From assembly GCA_022606425.2 (NCBI GenBank), contig JAHDVF020001353.1, positions 1,550,001 through 1,614,000 of the forward strand: DNA of 64,000 nucleotides, given 5' to 3'. The translations under genes and the position numbers were made by a program. Below the pieces are notes generated by a model. That model was not told where the DNA came from and did not search any database. It worked only from the letters and a program-made list of their open reading frames with translations. Of the stretch, positions 1-11,349 are shown one piece after another; the stretch's first letter is position 1; each line of letters starts with the position of its first letter. The DNA comes from Lepidostoma basale. Its lineage: Eukaryota > Arthropoda > Insecta > Trichoptera > Lepidostomatidae.

Positions 1-360
1 AATTAGAAATGAAGAAATAAGATTCCGAATATTACAAGACAACGAATAGTTGAGTTCAGATTAGTTGAGCCAAAGTGCAACACCCGGACAAATTTCGGAG
101 ATCGGGCTTTCGCAGTGGCAGGTCCGTCCGCCTGGAATATGCTTCCTGCACGCCTCAGATGCATCGACAATCCGACAGATTTTAAATTTCACCTAAAAAC
201 TCACCTTTTTCAAAATATCGCATAAAAAGTAAACAACGGTTGCTGGTGTCACATGCAGCTCTCATGACTAAAAACATTGTCAAAGCGCCCTTGAGGTGAG
301 CTATTCACGGAAACGGCGCTATACAAATTAGCCTAATTATTATTATTATTATATTATTAT
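1..360 (+). mobile_element. 3' end of a CR1/L2-like LINE
   Basis: An open frame without a start codon (64-225) reads into the window edge and ends at TAA 223-225. It encodes the closing segment of a reverse transcriptase of the CR1/L2 type, recognisable by FAVAGPSAWNMLP followed by FKFHLKTHLF. The 3' UTR holds the family hallmark 'gcgcccttgaggtga...ggcgctatacaaatta' and ends in an ATT repeat near 345-360. The same tail recurs at 27646-27815, 32450-32650, 40255-40320, 52905-53040, 57290-57540 and 60209-60260. A 5'-truncated dead copy. Confidence 0.75.
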
Positions 361-1018
361 AGAGTCAATAAACAAACACATTCCAGATCCAGATGTGTAC
401 GACTCGTTAATCTGACTTAAAGATTGAAATCCTGACTTATATGTTTAGCGGGTTGATTCACCGGCTGGTGCCCCGAAATATGTACCCTTTGGCTATATAG
501 TAGGTGCGCGCATAGTAGCCATGTTGTCGTGTTTACCGTCGGGCATTTTGTGCGAATGTAACCGATTCGGTCGGATTCCCGAACCGCGGTATCTGGACCC
601 GTCTGGACGGATGCCAATTAGCGCCGCCCACCTCCCGCTGCCGAGTGCAGCATACCTCTCCCCGTGCTAACGGGAGAGGCATTCGTGATTTCGCATAGAC
701 GTGCATTTCAAATTAGGGACATTTATAAAGAACCAGTGCAAACGATATAAAAACACGAAATACCTTCTTCAAAATGAAACCGTTGCTAGGCGACGGTGAC
801 TTACCCATCGAAATGTAAATGAGAATAGTTCGATGATACATGGTACACGTCTTGTTCTTCTTCTCTTTAGTCGTTTTCATTCCGTAAACTATCTCGCCAT
901 GCGCTATCTGAACACTCCTAGCACCAGTAAGAACAAACTATAAAAAAAACTTGTCTACATGTGAAAATTCTCGTGTTTTAAATCAAAATTATTATTTTAA
1001 TTTTAAAATTTAAATTAA
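361..1018. other. No gene seen; short GC-rich patch
   Basis: No coding frame with family similarity. A GC-rich patch at about 590-690 stands out from the AT-rich surroundings but shows no splice-bounded exon that I can support. Confidence 0.4.
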
Positions 1019-1235
1019 ATCGGGGTCTCGGGTTCGATTTCCGGCGATGACAGTGTAATTACCACGGTGTCTTTGGTCTGTTGAAGGATTCACGTGACAA
1101 TAAAATGGCGATAGATTAGCTACTTATCACATGTCACGAGAATCAATATGATAGCTATATCCTTAACGTCAATTTGGCTCGCGCTGTAATGATGTAATGT
1201 GCGATTCAACAAAATAATTATAATAATAATGTATA
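1019..1235 (+). mobile_element. SINE1 copy, 5' truncated
   Basis: Starts inside the tRNA-like head, just before the B-box-like GGTTCGATTTCC, and continues with the family body (a 'tctttggtctg' box, 'cacgtgacaataaaatggcgatagattagctac', then 'tcacatgtcacgagaatca') to a tail rich in ATA. Full-length relative at 52368-52600. Confidence 0.75.
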
Positions 1236-1867
1236 TCGACATTTAGATTTTGCTTCTTGCCACACTTTCCTCGATCTACTTCTATTTCGTGCTCCATTAT
1301 TTATGTGTCCAAATCATAATAATACATTTTTGTTGTTGTTTTTTTCAATTACACTTCGTGTAAAAAAAACATGTGCACTACCATTTTTTGGATAGATATT
1401 GCCTTTCGATGACAATTTTGTGTATTCACTCTGTTGTCTGCCCCAACCATACTTTCAATGTCCCTTTCCATTCGCTTTATATCTATATTTGGCACTCGGT
1501 CATTCCAAGATTTACCACACTTTCATCTAAAAGATTTAAGTTCCTCCGCATTTATTCTCCTTTCACGTTTGTAGAATGTGGTAGAAATCGCGAACAGCAT
1601 CCGTTTATCCTAGCTGACAAAATCGAAACGATTACCGTGCGCGTGAGATGAGCGAGTGATGCAAGGGCGACAGAGCGCCCGCGTCACAGCTTCGTCAGCG
1701 CCGACGGAGTGACATGCTGTTTTATTGACCACGACCAATCCGTCCCCTCGGCCCTGACTGACGAGCGAGGATTCTCGCGGATAAAAGAGAAATCTGCTTT
1801 ACCAATTAGGAACACGCTAATCTTAGTTTTTTAAATAAATATTACATAGTCGAAGTTTAGATTAATT
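1236..1867. other. No gene seen
   Basis: AT-rich sequence with a GC-richer stretch at 1620-1770. The short open frames here have no recognisable domain or splice context. Confidence 0.4.
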
Positions 1868-2176
1868 AACCATTAAGATGGTTTGGGCACACGGAAAGAA
1901 TGAGTGAAGACAGAATGGTAAAGAAGGTATATGTAAACGGCATGAACGGAGCTAGACATAGAGGAAGGCCGAGGAAAACGTGGCACGATCAAATCAATCA
2001 AATATTGAATGTCGGTCACGTGAGGAGTGGGAGAAATCGACGTGCGTGCATGACAAGATTTATGAATGTAGAGGAAGCGAGAGAAGTATGTCAGGACAGA
2101 ACAGTGTGGCGTTCCATTCTTTCTGCCTACCCCTCCGGGGAGACGGCGTGATGGTTAGTTAGTTAGTTAGTTAGTC
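1868..2176 (+). mobile_element. LINE-A 3' end (truncated RT C-terminus + GTTA tail)
   Basis: Encodes about 90 residues of the C-terminal region of a non-LTR retrotransposon polyprotein: LRWFGH, then ERM, RMVKKVYVN, RGRPRKTWHDQINQ, RRACMTR, MNVEEAREVCQDRTVWRS and the terminal LSAYPSGETA, stop TGA at 2149-2151. The DNA ends in a (GTTA)n tail at 2153-2176. LINE-A is the commonest repeat of the window; all copies are 5' truncated. The reverse-transcriptase clade is not fixed by this fragment. Confidence 0.85.
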
Positions 2177-2229
2177 GAAGTTTTATGTATCGTTGGGATT
2201 GAATAGGCAGAAATTATTGCTTAATCGAT

Positions 2230-2345
2230 ATTTCCTTACATTAACATTCATACATCGTTTCATACACGCACGTCGATTTCGACTCCTCATGTTTAATCAC
2301 ATTTAATATTTTTGATTGATTTAATCGTGCCACGATTACCTAGAT
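2230..2345 (-). mobile_element. LINE-A fragment, inverted
   Basis: Reverse complement of the RRACMTR/WHDQI part of LINE-A, starting 54 bp after the tail of the preceding + strand copy. Diverged, with deletions. Confidence 0.6.
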
Positions 2346-2599
2346 CTTGGAGAAGATTTAGAACTAGAAATTTATATGTTTTTTCATTTGATTAAACATT
2401 CTCCTCTCCATTGTTCGCTGTGTTATTCGGAGTTTTTGTGCTATTCGTAGTTGATGATTAGTTAATTTTTTTAATTTGTAATGTAATTTTTGTTACAAAT
2501 TCATGTTGTAGAAATGCATTCAATTCCTCTGTTCTTGAGAACTTTGTCAGTAACGAAAGCGAATACAAATAATATCATATCAAATTTATTAAGTAAAAT

Positions 2600-2830
2600 T
2601 ATGATATTTAATAACTGCTTCCACTTTTGTCTTCATTTCGACAGAGACCGATTTCGCCAGGTTATTTGGCATCAACAGATGGTCTATGCTAGCTAGACTG
2701 GCGAAATCGGTCGCTGTCGAAATAGACAAAAGTGGAAGTTAGTTATTTAAAAACATCGTTTTGTTAAAAATACTATTTAAAATGAACTTCCAATAGGAGA
2801 TTTTTAGTAAAATCATTAGATTATCTTAAA
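2600..2830. repeat. Foldback-2 palindrome (complete)
   Basis: Two inverted arms: 'cttccacttttgtcttcatt' near 2620 matches 'acaaaagtggaag' near 2726 in reverse, with 'gaccgatttcgccag' facing 'ctggcgaaatcggtc'. The flank 'aaacatcgttttgtt' and 'aatgaacttcca' recur in other copies (12236-12530, 17520-17720; half copies 6530-6650, 18150-18245). Each arm contains the hairpin-GAAA module discussed in the findings. Confidence 0.8.
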
Positions 2831-2984
2831 AATATGAATATATAATCAATAATTAGTAGGAAATTGAATCTCAATATGGGAATCTTAATCGGACCTATTA
2901 TTTTTTTATTTTTTTCCTTGTATTTACAACAGGTCGTTTGAAGCCGAATACTGTATACAATTTTATTTTATCTATTATATTGAA

Positions 2985-3160
2985 GCTTATGACATGTGAT
3001 AGGTATTCAATCTATCGCCATTTTATTGTCACGAGAATTCTACACCAGACCAAAGACAGAGTGACAATCACACTGCCATCGCCGGGAATCGAACCCGGGA
3101 TCTTCGGTATGGAAGTCAGAACTCTTACCACTCTGACACGAAGGTCGACACATGATCCAC
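2985..3160 (-). mobile_element. SINE1 copy
   Basis: Reverse complement of the tRNA-like head (CTTCGTGTCAGAGTGGTAAG box and GGGTTCGATTCCCGG B box) and SINE1 body. It resembles a tRNA only in the two promoter boxes and does not fold as a full gene. Confidence 0.8.
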
Positions 3161-3360
3161 GCACTGCTACCTCTGCACCTTGGGCCCCGTCGATGATTCA
3201 TATAATTTACAAGATTTATCATTGTTAGTAAATTAAATTCACGTTAGATTTGTAATTCTTTACACATGAACAATGCGTTATTGTAAATTGAATTATTGTT
3301 CTATTCTACCACACATATTTTTTTTTTCATTTGAAAGGAATGTACAGCGGAATAAGGTAT
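3161..3360. other. No gene seen
   Basis: AT-rich spacer between the SINE1 and LINE-A copies. Confidence 0.3.
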
Positions 3361-3680
3361 TATGAACAAAATTTTGAAAGGATCGCTGCGTTGGTTCGGA
3401 CATATGGAACGCATGGATGGAGAAAGAATGGTTAAAAAAGTATACGTTAATGGTGTAAATGGGGTACGGAGTCGAAGCAGACCGAGGAAAACATGGCATG
3501 ACCAAATTAATCAAAGTTTAAAGGTTGGTCTTGATAGAAGTCGGAGGAAAAGACGTGCGTGTATGACTCGTTGTATGAATGTGGAGGAATCTAGAGAGGT
3601 TTGCCAGGATAGAGTAGTGTGGCGGTCCATTCTCTCTGCCTACCCCTGCGGGGAAACGGCGTGATGGTTTGTTTGTTACA
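3361..3680 (+). mobile_element. LINE-A 3' end
   Basis: Open frame 3362-3664 for the same LINE-A C-terminal segment, from MNKILKGSLRWFGHMERM to the terminal YPCGETA. The frame is undamaged over its 100 codons but truncated at the 5' end. The tail is degraded (GTTT repeats). Confidence 0.85.
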
Positions 3681-3975
3681 TAAATAAAAAGTTAATCATA
3701 ACATGTAGGCACAAAGAACGGACTGCATTTGATAATGCCTTACGTTTTCATTTGTGTCAATTCTGTTTTTTTTCTTTCATTATTTTCAATAATTTTTTAA
3801 ACGAATCGAATTTTTAATGCGTTTTTATATAAGTCTTTCTTTGTTTAGTTTTTATTATATTTTTACATTATATATTTTTTATTATATTCCTCCGAAACAT
3901 GTCTTGTTTTTTTAAATATTTTTTAAAAATAGTCAGTGGATTAAACAAAGTTATTTTTAATTTAAGAAAATATAA

Positions 3976-4248
3976 GAAGTGAATGCGGTGCGAAAAATCA
4001 TGAAGGGATCATTAAGATGGTTTCGACTCATCTAAAGAAGAAGACCGAGGCAAACACGGCACGATCAAATAAAATAAATATTGAATGTCGGCCAAGTGAG
4101 GAGTCGGAGAAATCGATGTGCGTGCATGATATGTTGTAAGAATGTTGAGGAATCGAGAGATTTATGTCTGGACAGAACAGTGTGTCAGTCCATTCAGTCT
4201 GCTTATCCTTCCGGGGTGACGCCGGGATGGTTAGTTAGTAAGTAACAC
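3976..4248 (+). mobile_element. LINE-A 3' end, decayed
   Basis: Begins with the NEWGA-type codons and has several internal deletions and frameshifts through the RGRPRKT segment. It ends with the GGTTAGTTAGT tail. Confidence 0.7.
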
Positions 4249-5006
4249 CACACGTGGAGGTACTCGCACCTTCCTTTGAACGATATGTCGTGATTGGGTA
4301 ATTAAGATCATCTATCGACTGGTATTTCGGGCGGCCGTCTCTCGGAAGCTCCCTTGGATCTATTTGCATATTTGATGCGTCTCCAAGTCGATGCGCCTCG
4401 TAGTGTTTACCCGCCATGCCAGCCGCTCGGGAAAACATGTCCACCTGTTACAATAATGGGTCGCGCTCCATCGGCCGCCGATATTATTTGCTCGTTGAAT
4501 TTTTTCGCGAATGGTGTGTGCTGATTTGTCAACATTTCAATATTTCGTCACCTGAGAGTAAGAGGGTTCCAACTAACAAAATTTCACATTTGGCTTTTTT
4601 TCGTGAAAAGGGTTCTTACTAACCTTATCTACTCGTATACGTACAATTAAAAAAAACATGTAATAGTATCGTCATTTTGATGTAACGAAAAGAATCAAGT
4701 TCCATCTGATCATTCAAAACACACGATTCACTGAAGAAGGATTCATTTAAACTTAGAACTTTATTATTCCAACTGTGCCAGAAAAAATTTACACGTTTCT
4801 CGGTAAAAGAATCTCTGGAAATTGGAATAAAACCCCTTTATTCCAAGATACCCGAAACCAACAAAACTTTGACTTCATTTTTCTCAGCTTTTTACTTTTG
4901 TCAGTTGGAACCTTCTTACTCTCAGGTGACGATTTGTCGGCTCTAATGGCGCCTTGCGCGCTTTCGGTTACTTTAGAATCAATCGGCTTGATTGATGGCT
5001 ATGTAG
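4249..5006. other. No gene seen
   Basis: No repeat family or exon recognised. The open frame at 4775-5026 runs into the MITE that follows and is not supported as a gene. Confidence 0.35.
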
Positions 5007-5255
5007 CAGTGGCGGTACTCCCATAGAAGCCCAGAAGCCCGGCTTGCGTAATGAATTTTTAATCAAAACCTCTTCTGGCTTACAGAGGTTCAGCTCTTGT
5101 GACTATTCCTCTTACGTCTGATGGGAACATTGTTGGAAGGTGATTTGGTGGGTTGTTGGTTAATTCGGGGGCCCGATTACTTAGATTTGGGAGTTTTGAT
5201 TCAAAATTTCTTACGCAAGCGGGGCTTCTGGACTCCTATGAGAGTACCGTCACTG
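5007..5255. mobile_element. hAT-type MITE with 8-bp target duplication
   Basis: Terminal inverted repeats of about 60 bp begin CAGTGGCGGTACTC on the left and end ...GTACCGTCACTG on the right. They are flanked by CTATGTAG (4999-5006) and TTATGTAG (5256-5263), an 8-bp duplication with one mismatch, as expected of hAT transposons. The interior carries a piece of dispersed repeat R1. No transposase is present, so it must have been mobilised in trans. Confidence 0.8.
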
Positions 5256-5297
5256 TTATGTAGGTCATTCACTTTGTAGGATGGCAAAAATTTACAA

Positions 5298-5410
5298 ATC
5301 AAATATTTCAGCTGGAGGGTTGAAGCAAAGGATAAAAGTTGGAGGTCAGAAATATTGGAGGCCAAGGCTCGATATAGACCGTAGAGCCATCGAAGAAGAA
5401 GATTAATAAT
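5298..5410 (+). mobile_element. LINE-E 3' end fragment
   Basis: Encodes a short LINE C-terminus (GLKQRIKVGGQKYWRPRLD-like, then AIEEED). It ends in GAAGAAGA. A longer relative lies at 35925-36165 on the other strand. Confidence 0.6.
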
Positions 5411-5464
5411 AAATAAAAAAATATAGCATATAATTTATTGCTTATTTTTATTTTAAAACACCAA

Positions 5465-5610
5465 TAATTGAAATCATTGATGTTAGAATTTATTAGGTAA
5501 TCTTCAAAATGAGTAAAATAGCTCATTATTTTAAAGAAAGGATCTGGTCGTCTCCAGGCTTGAACCTAAGTTCCCTGGATCAGAAGCTAAGCGTTTTATT
5601 CTATTTAATA
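5465..5610 (-). mobile_element. SINE2 copy (tRNA-like head)
   Basis: On the minus strand it carries a decayed tRNA-like head whose better copies read 'ggtagtctaggggatagaac' and 'gggttcaagtctgga', followed by 'agctcattttctgctcacat...aaattctaatatca'. Same family at 59346-59490 and 63503-63650. Confidence 0.65.
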
Positions 5611-5689
5611 GATATTTTATTACCATATCTATAACAAAAATAAATATGTTATATTCGCATTTGAAGTCTTTTGCCTTATCAATAATAAT

Positions 5690-5870
5690 GCATTTTTCAA
5701 ATAGCATATGTTTTATTTATTACTATTCTTATAAGTTAAATATAACAATGATGTAAAACTCCATACATTATTAAATTTAAAGAAAACGTCTATTTTCTAG
5801 AAGTTTTATTTTTATGGCAAATTAATTATTTGATAATGCCTTAGCAAGATAACACATACCACCCCCATAA
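5690..5870. repeat. Foldback-1 copy, degraded
   Basis: Shows the family blocks 'aatgatgtaaaactccata', 'aacgtctattttctagaagt', then 'tttgataatgccttagcaag'. The opposite arm is mostly lost. Confidence 0.6.
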
Positions 5871-6529
5871 TAAAAATAATACTCGTATATAACTTCTAAA
5901 ACTATTATGGGAAAAGGGGCGTTGAAGCTTTTTTATTTTCTTTTAAAGGGGGCAGTGATCTAGAAAAGGTTGGTAACCTATGACGTAACCGAGTAATAAT
6001 AATGGAAAATATTGCATAAGATCTCAATCAAATAGTTTTTATACTCTATTTTGTTTGCCCAAAATTCACTGTTTTATTTTACCTTTACTTGCCGTTTGCT
6101 ATACATAACAGTAGGCGGTGCGAATTGCCTTAATTTCCCGTGGATTAACCTCAAAGGTCATTTGGTTGTTACACTGTCCGGTATAAACGTACGTATTTAA
6201 AGCGACATCGGTTGAAACAAAAGAAATACAACGATTTAAAAAAAATTCTCTCACGTGTCATCAGAAGTAAAATGTGTACATACGAAACCGATTCTTTCCC
6301 AGTACATTTCACGTAGCGCTATAAAAATGTCGCACTACAATGGGATCGTAAAAATCATATAAAGAGTATAGATAATATTGATGACATCTCGCTTCCCCAC
6401 ACGCGATCTGCGGCGGTATTCCGCTACGTATTTGAGACGCAATGCTGTCACATTAGAATTCAGAAACGATTCCGAACTCTGTGTAAAAGAGCCGAAAGTA
6501 GGCGGGCGATTCCACTAATAAATAAATAA
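5871..6529. other. No gene seen
   Basis: Unique AT-rich sequence. No exon or repeat identified. Confidence 0.3.
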
Positions 6530-6650
6530 CATTATTCAAATAATAATTAAATAAATAGTTTTTTTTTTGTTACTTCCACTTTTGCCTTAATTTCGAAAGC
6601 GACCGTTTTCTCCAGGCTCACTGGCATCGACAGACTGGGGACTGAATAAC
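6530..6650. repeat. Foldback-2, one arm
   Basis: Single arm with 'acttccacttttgcc', 'tcgaaagcgaccgttttctc', and 'tggcatcgacagact'. Confidence 0.7.
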
Positions 6651-6659
6651 ATTTTTTAT

Positions 6660-7070
6660 AGTCACCTTCTTATTTGATATACAATAGCTATTAATTAATT
6701 TATTGTTTCTTAAACAATGATGTAAAACTCCATATTTTAATAGGTTACAATTAAATTGTTTACAATTGTTTACAATTAAAAATAATGAAAACGTCTGTTT
6801 TCTATATGTTTTATTATATTTTAGGACGACTTTAGATAAATTAGACATGTTTTCTAATTTATATAAAGTCGTTCCATTCAGTCATTTCAGGTAATACTTT
6901 TCTGTATTCTGGGGTTTATCCTTGAATTGTTTTCAATAATGTATTGGATCACGTCAATTACCTTGATTACCGTATTCTGCTAATTTATCTTGTGTATATA
7001 AACAACAATGCGTTTTATTTTCGCTATAATTGATTATGCCTTAGACAGCGAAACATTTTATTCACTTAAA
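6660..7070. repeat. Foldback-1 copy with internal insert
   Basis: Arm blocks at 6710-6850, then a spacer with 'gtgtatataaacaacaatgc' and the second module 'gattatgccttagacagcga' at about 7030-7050. The spacer matches that of the copy at 30387-30765, so it belongs to the element. Confidence 0.65.
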
Positions 7071-7083
7071 ATATTCACATCAA

Positions 7084-7520
7084 CTTGAAAAGAAAAGTTT
7101 ATGAAGCCTGTGTTCTGCCAGTTTCTACTTATGGTCTTGAAACTATTACATTCTCCAAACAAAGTGCCGAGAAACTACGAGTGGCCCAAAGAGCCATGAA
7201 AATAGTCATGTTAGGAATAAGTCTAAGAGACAGAGTCAGAAACGATACGGTGAGAGAAAAAACAAAGGTCACTGACATCATTCACCGGGTAGCGACTAAA
7301 GTGGCAATGGGCAGGTCACGTAGCCAGAAGCTCGGACGAAAAATGGACAAGAAGACTGTTGATTTGGTGACCGAGACGGAGACCGCATTTACGGTGGAAG
7401 AATGACCTGAATAGACATGTCGGAATAACCTGGATGCAGTCTGCACAAGACATTGACGTGGAAGCGAATGGATGAGGTCTTTGTCCAGGAATGGACAGGA
7501 ATAGGCTAAAGAAGAAGAAG
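7084..7520 (+). mobile_element. LINE-C 3' end (RTE-like)
   Basis: Encodes an RTE-type C-terminal segment: KRKVYEACVLPVSTYGLET, then KLRVAQRAM, LGISLRDRVRNDTVREKTKV and a damaged GRSRSQKLGRKMD part. A frameshift precedes the usual ...DRNRL end, and the copy finishes with a GAA repeat at 7510-7524. Relatives: 27218-27640 (-), 58890-59345 (+) and 62160-62395 (+). Confidence 0.8.
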
Positions 7521-7524
7521 AAGT

Positions 7525-7954
7525 AGTAAAATAATTTGAAACTAAAATATTGTTCTTCTTCTTAAATATCTATAGTAATATTATATGCGTATTTTACATG
7601 AAAAAAAACTGCTTTTGGTATTCTAATTATTTTGTTTATTTAAAAAATTCTCGATTTCAAAGTTGTAGGTTTAATTATTGCTTGAGTTACGGCCACCATA
7701 CCCCTAGTATTTTTAAGTATAGCTTCGAAATATAAAATATTCTGAACACATTCCCTTGGCTGGAAGTGGGTATTTGCCCGTTTATTAAATTAAATCAGAT
7801 TTTTTTATCAGCAAATCGAGATCGGTCGATATTGTTGTTATCAAAACAGTTTCAGAGATACCATCAGATTTGTATAGAGCGCATTATGTCCTGATAATGT
7901 TTAGGAACAGACGATAACACTTGCATACATGTTACATCTTTTTATTATATCTTC
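7525..7954. other. No gene seen
   Basis: AT-rich sequence with no recognised feature. Confidence 0.3.
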
Positions 7955-8458
7955 TACATCACCTACAAAACTACTCTCTCTCTTTCTGGTTTCAATCCTG
8001 GGATTGGTTTGCAGCAATTTACTCTATTCTTCTCTTCCATTCTTCCCTGTCTTGTGCGGCTCTTTTGAAATCTGCATATGATGAGCAGCGCACGTCCACC
8101 AACAGGTCCTCCAGGTACTCTCGACGTGGGCGTCCCCTAGAGTTTGTCCCCTCGGTCATACCCTCCATTATGGCATGCAAGAGGCCTTCTTGTCGTATTA
8201 CATGGCCGATCCATCTTGCACGCCTTTCGGACAAGGTCCTGAGCAGGTGCCTTCCTCCTTCGATTCTTTGGAGAACCTCCTCATTTGTAATGTGGTCTCT
8301 CCAGGAAATTCCTAATAGTCTTCTATAGGACCTCTAGTGTCCGTTTATCTCTTTCGGATAGGCACCATGTCTCGCAGCCGTACATCAAGATACTCCATAC
8401 ATAGGTCTTGATGAGGAATATTCTCAGTTTTAGGTCTATATTATTCGATTCTATTATC
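7955..8458 (-). mobile_element. LINE-D 3' end
   Basis: The minus strand encodes a reverse-transcriptase C-terminus: LRILLIKTYVWSILMYGCET, KRTLE, SWRDHITNEEVLQRIEGG, SERRARWIGHVIRQEGLL, NSRGRPRREYLEDLLVDVRC and AAQDREEWKR. The central segment is close to the + strand copy at 50215-50585. A frame break occurs near 8330. Confidence 0.8.
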
Positions 8459-8960
8459 AAATCTACTAGGACCTGGATATTTTGGCATACAGAGGTTCCG
8501 GCTATTCCTCTTACGTCTGTTCGAAATGTGATTTGTTGTTTTTTTATGTGGGTGTTAGATGAGTGTCCATGAGTGCTTCCCCAAAAGAGGGCAAGGTAGA
8601 ATATAAGATCTATGCTGAAGTCCTACTTTTTTTTTGCAAGGGCTGCATTAATGGAAGACCAGTTAGTGTCGGAATTGTATAGTATTAAGAAATTTGTTTA
8701 CGAATTGAAGGAGCAGTTTATTATAGATGGAGTTGCGATGGGAGATAGCCTCCTGCGTGAGACCATTTTGTTTGGGGGAGTAAGTGATGGTCCTAAAATG
8801 ACCAAGTCTCTGCTCTTGTCATTGTGGTTGATGCTTTGGGCGACTTTGTGTCGTTTTCAGAAGCGCTGGGAGTTGTAGTTATACTAACACTACAAGTGGA
8901 AGCACCTACCTTGTCTCCGTATAAGCCTTATAACCATAATAATCTATGCACCAAATGGGT
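8459..8960 (+). repeat. Dispersed repeat R1, longest copy
   Basis: Begins with a diverged 'cttggacttggatcttctggc' box, then 'agaggttc...ggctattcctcttacgtctg', 'atgtgatttg' and 'atgctgaagtcctac'. It may continue into a short open frame (8612-8878), of unknown origin. Shorter copies lie at 5075-5170 (inside the hAT MITE), 14110-14229, 23040-23130, 54740-54900 and 58270-58440 (-). Class not known. Confidence 0.55.
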
Positions 8961-9433
8961 GGTTATCAGGCAGATTCAGTATTTTCCCATATTGGTGAGT
9001 TGCGAATTGCGAATTAACAACTTTATTCAATTATTCCACAAACCCTTGATGGATTTGCGAATCCAATCGGAGAGATGGTTAACCATTTTTTAGATATCAT
9101 GTGAATATGTCAGTTTTATTATATTTTATTTAAATAAATTTTTAAAAAGTTACGTTCGAAATTATCTGCATAAAAATGGTAATGTTCGTACATGTATCAT
9201 AAAGACTCAAAAACTACCAGACCGATTTCCTTGGACATTTTACAAATTGTTCTGTTTAGAGTAAGGAATGTTTAGAACGCTTGAATCTTCTTCTTCTTCA
9301 ATATATATATACATAAAAGTCAAATTTCGTATGTGTTTACCCTATATACTTTACTACTCATCATCGCTGCCATCGCATGCGTATCGGTGATAATCAATCA
9401 GAGAATATAATTATTTGTTTTGAAATAAATATA
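8961..9433. repeat. AT-rich spacer with a dispersed repeat fragment
   Basis: Positions 9195-9300 ('ccagaccgatttccttggac', 'acaaattgttctg', TTC repeat) match 17345-17470 in inverted orientation. The rest shows nothing I recognise. Confidence 0.5.
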
Positions 9434-9790
9434 TTATCCCAGGATTGCTAAAATAATTCTTCTTTTAATAGATCTGACGATCTGTGACACAGAAATCATG
9501 TCTCCTCGGATGTTAAGTGGTCTTCCGGGTGGACGGTGTCCGGAGGGGATTTCGTAAGCGGTTGTATATGGATGTCTGTCACTATCCATTCTGGCTACAT
9601 GGTCCCTCCAGTATCTTCTTCTGAATCTACTCCACCGAACGATATCCTCTATTTCGCAAGTTTTGTCTGCGCTACTTGCGCTAGTTTTTCCAGTAATGGA
9701 TCTTAGGACCTTCATCTCAGATGTTTTTAAAAGATCCTTGGTTCTTACAGTGTCGGCCCGCGTCTCTACAGCATACGTCAACGATTATTA
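9434..9790 (-). mobile_element. LINE-F 3' end
   Basis: The minus strand encodes a non-LTR RT C-terminus with YAVETRADT, KVLRSITGKT, IEDIVRWSRFRRRYWRDHV and HRPPGRPLNIRGD. A second, more decayed copy is at 61690-61945 (+). Confidence 0.75.
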
Positions 9791-9879
9791 AAATATAAAT
9801 TGTCTAGCAATGTATGATAATTGCGTAGCCTTTCACATTGCATTAATAAAGTTTTCTGATTAATGCTTACATCTAATCT

Positions 9880-10165
9880 TAATAGATGGCGCTAGTGTAG
9901 ATTGAATTAAAATATGTGAACTGTTCCTCAACATATTAGCATATATACATCTTTCAAAAATAATTGTCAGACGTGGTGGTCGTAAGATGGGCGGAATGGG
10001 GAATGTTGTATATAAAGCGATCGCTTAACCCAACCAATGACAGGTCATAAGTCCTGTAAACGTTTCAACTACCACATTCTGTTTCCAAAAAATAATTTAC
10101 ATCTTCGTCTCTATTGAGATACATTTAATCCTTAAATGATTAACCCGTAATGGGTTGAATCCAGT
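9880..10165. repeat. Dispersed repeat R2
   Basis: About 280 bp, from 'gatggcgctagtgtagattg' to 'gattaacccgtaatgggttg', with a close second copy at 60983-61260 and an inverted end fragment at 12630-12710. The recognisable centre is 'aaagcgatcgcttaaccc'. No coding capacity; class unknown. Confidence 0.7.
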
Positions 10166-10182
10166 ATTTGTCTACAAGTATT

Positions 10183-10530
10183 TGTAAACTAACTAACTAA
10201 CCATCACGCCGTCTCCCCGAATGGACTGCCACACTTTTCTTTCCAGACATATTTCTCTCGCTTCCTCAACATTCATACATCGTGTCATGCACGCGCGTCG
10301 ATTTCTCTGACTCCTCACATGGCCGACATTCAATATTTGATTTATTTGATCGTGCCACGTTTTCCTCGGTCTTCCACTATTTCTGGTTCCATTTACATCA
10401 TTAACATATAATTTTTTTACCATTCTTTCTTCATGCATTCTTTCCATACGTCCAAACCATCTTAATGATCCTTTCATTATTTTGTTCATGACACCATCAT
10501 TCGCACCCCATTCACTAGTATTTAAGTATT
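10183..10530 (-). mobile_element. LINE-A 3' end
   Basis: Antisense copy starting with a (TAAC)n tail. It encodes MNKIMKGSLRWFGRMERM through WHDQINQ to ERKVWQS; the terminal codons are altered. Confidence 0.85.
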
Positions 10531-10961
10531 TGTATACATTAAAAAAAAAACAAAAATAATCCAATCCCGATAATATTTGAAAAGAGATATTTCACGACGG
10601 ATGAAATCGGAGAGTACGCACGCACATTAAAAAGTTTTTCGACCCCGGCGTAGCCCCCTTTTCATAGATTCGGGCGGTATGTACTGCTTTCATCCCCATC
10701 TCTCCCGTGCTAGCCGGCGCGCTGGTGTAGGTGTCTCGCGCCTGTGTTGAGAATAACAGCCGCGAACAGACGGGGTGGCTGGCGACCTACATACACTGGA
10801 ACAGAGCGCGCCACACGTGACAGGGGAAGTCGATTTGTTCGCGGGGTGAAACGCGCACGAGGTAAATTTATATAAAAAAAATATGAGGTATAAAAATATA
10901 TCCAAATCATTTTTAACGGAAATATATTAATTTCCATGAGAATAAGGAACCCACAAGCCAT
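10531..10961. other. GC-richer unique block
   Basis: Positions 10600-10860 are GC-rich, with no repeat match in the window. Small overlapping minus-strand frames exist without family features. Could be a regulatory or noncoding exon region; unproven. Confidence 0.3.
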
Positions 10962-11330
10962 CTAACTAACCATCACGCCGTTTCCTCGGAGGGGTAAGTA
11001 GAGAGAATGACCGCCGCACTGCTGTCTTGACATATTTCGCTCGCTTCCCCATCACGTCGATCTCTCAGTTTTCTCGCGTGGCCGACATTCAATATTTGAT
11101 TGATTTGATCGTGCCACGTTTTCCTCATTCCTCGTTTACAACTGTCTTCATGTGTCCAAACCATCTTAATGACCCTTTTATTATTTTTTTTTTAATAATA
11201 CCTTCATACACATAGCATTTATTCCTTATATTTATTTGTATTTGACACTCCATCGTGTATAGATTTATCACACATTCGTGAAGAAATCTCATTTCTACTG
11301 CATTTGTCCCCTTGTTTTATCTATGGAAGG
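10962..11330 (-). mobile_element. LINE-A 3' end, decayed
   Basis: Starts with 'ctaactaaccatcacgccg', passes the antisense WHDQINQ segment, and continues past the FGHMERM region into the RSLRRMC segment around 11240-11320. Several deletions. Confidence 0.75.
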
Positions 11331-11349
11331 ATACTAATGTATTTGAAGC

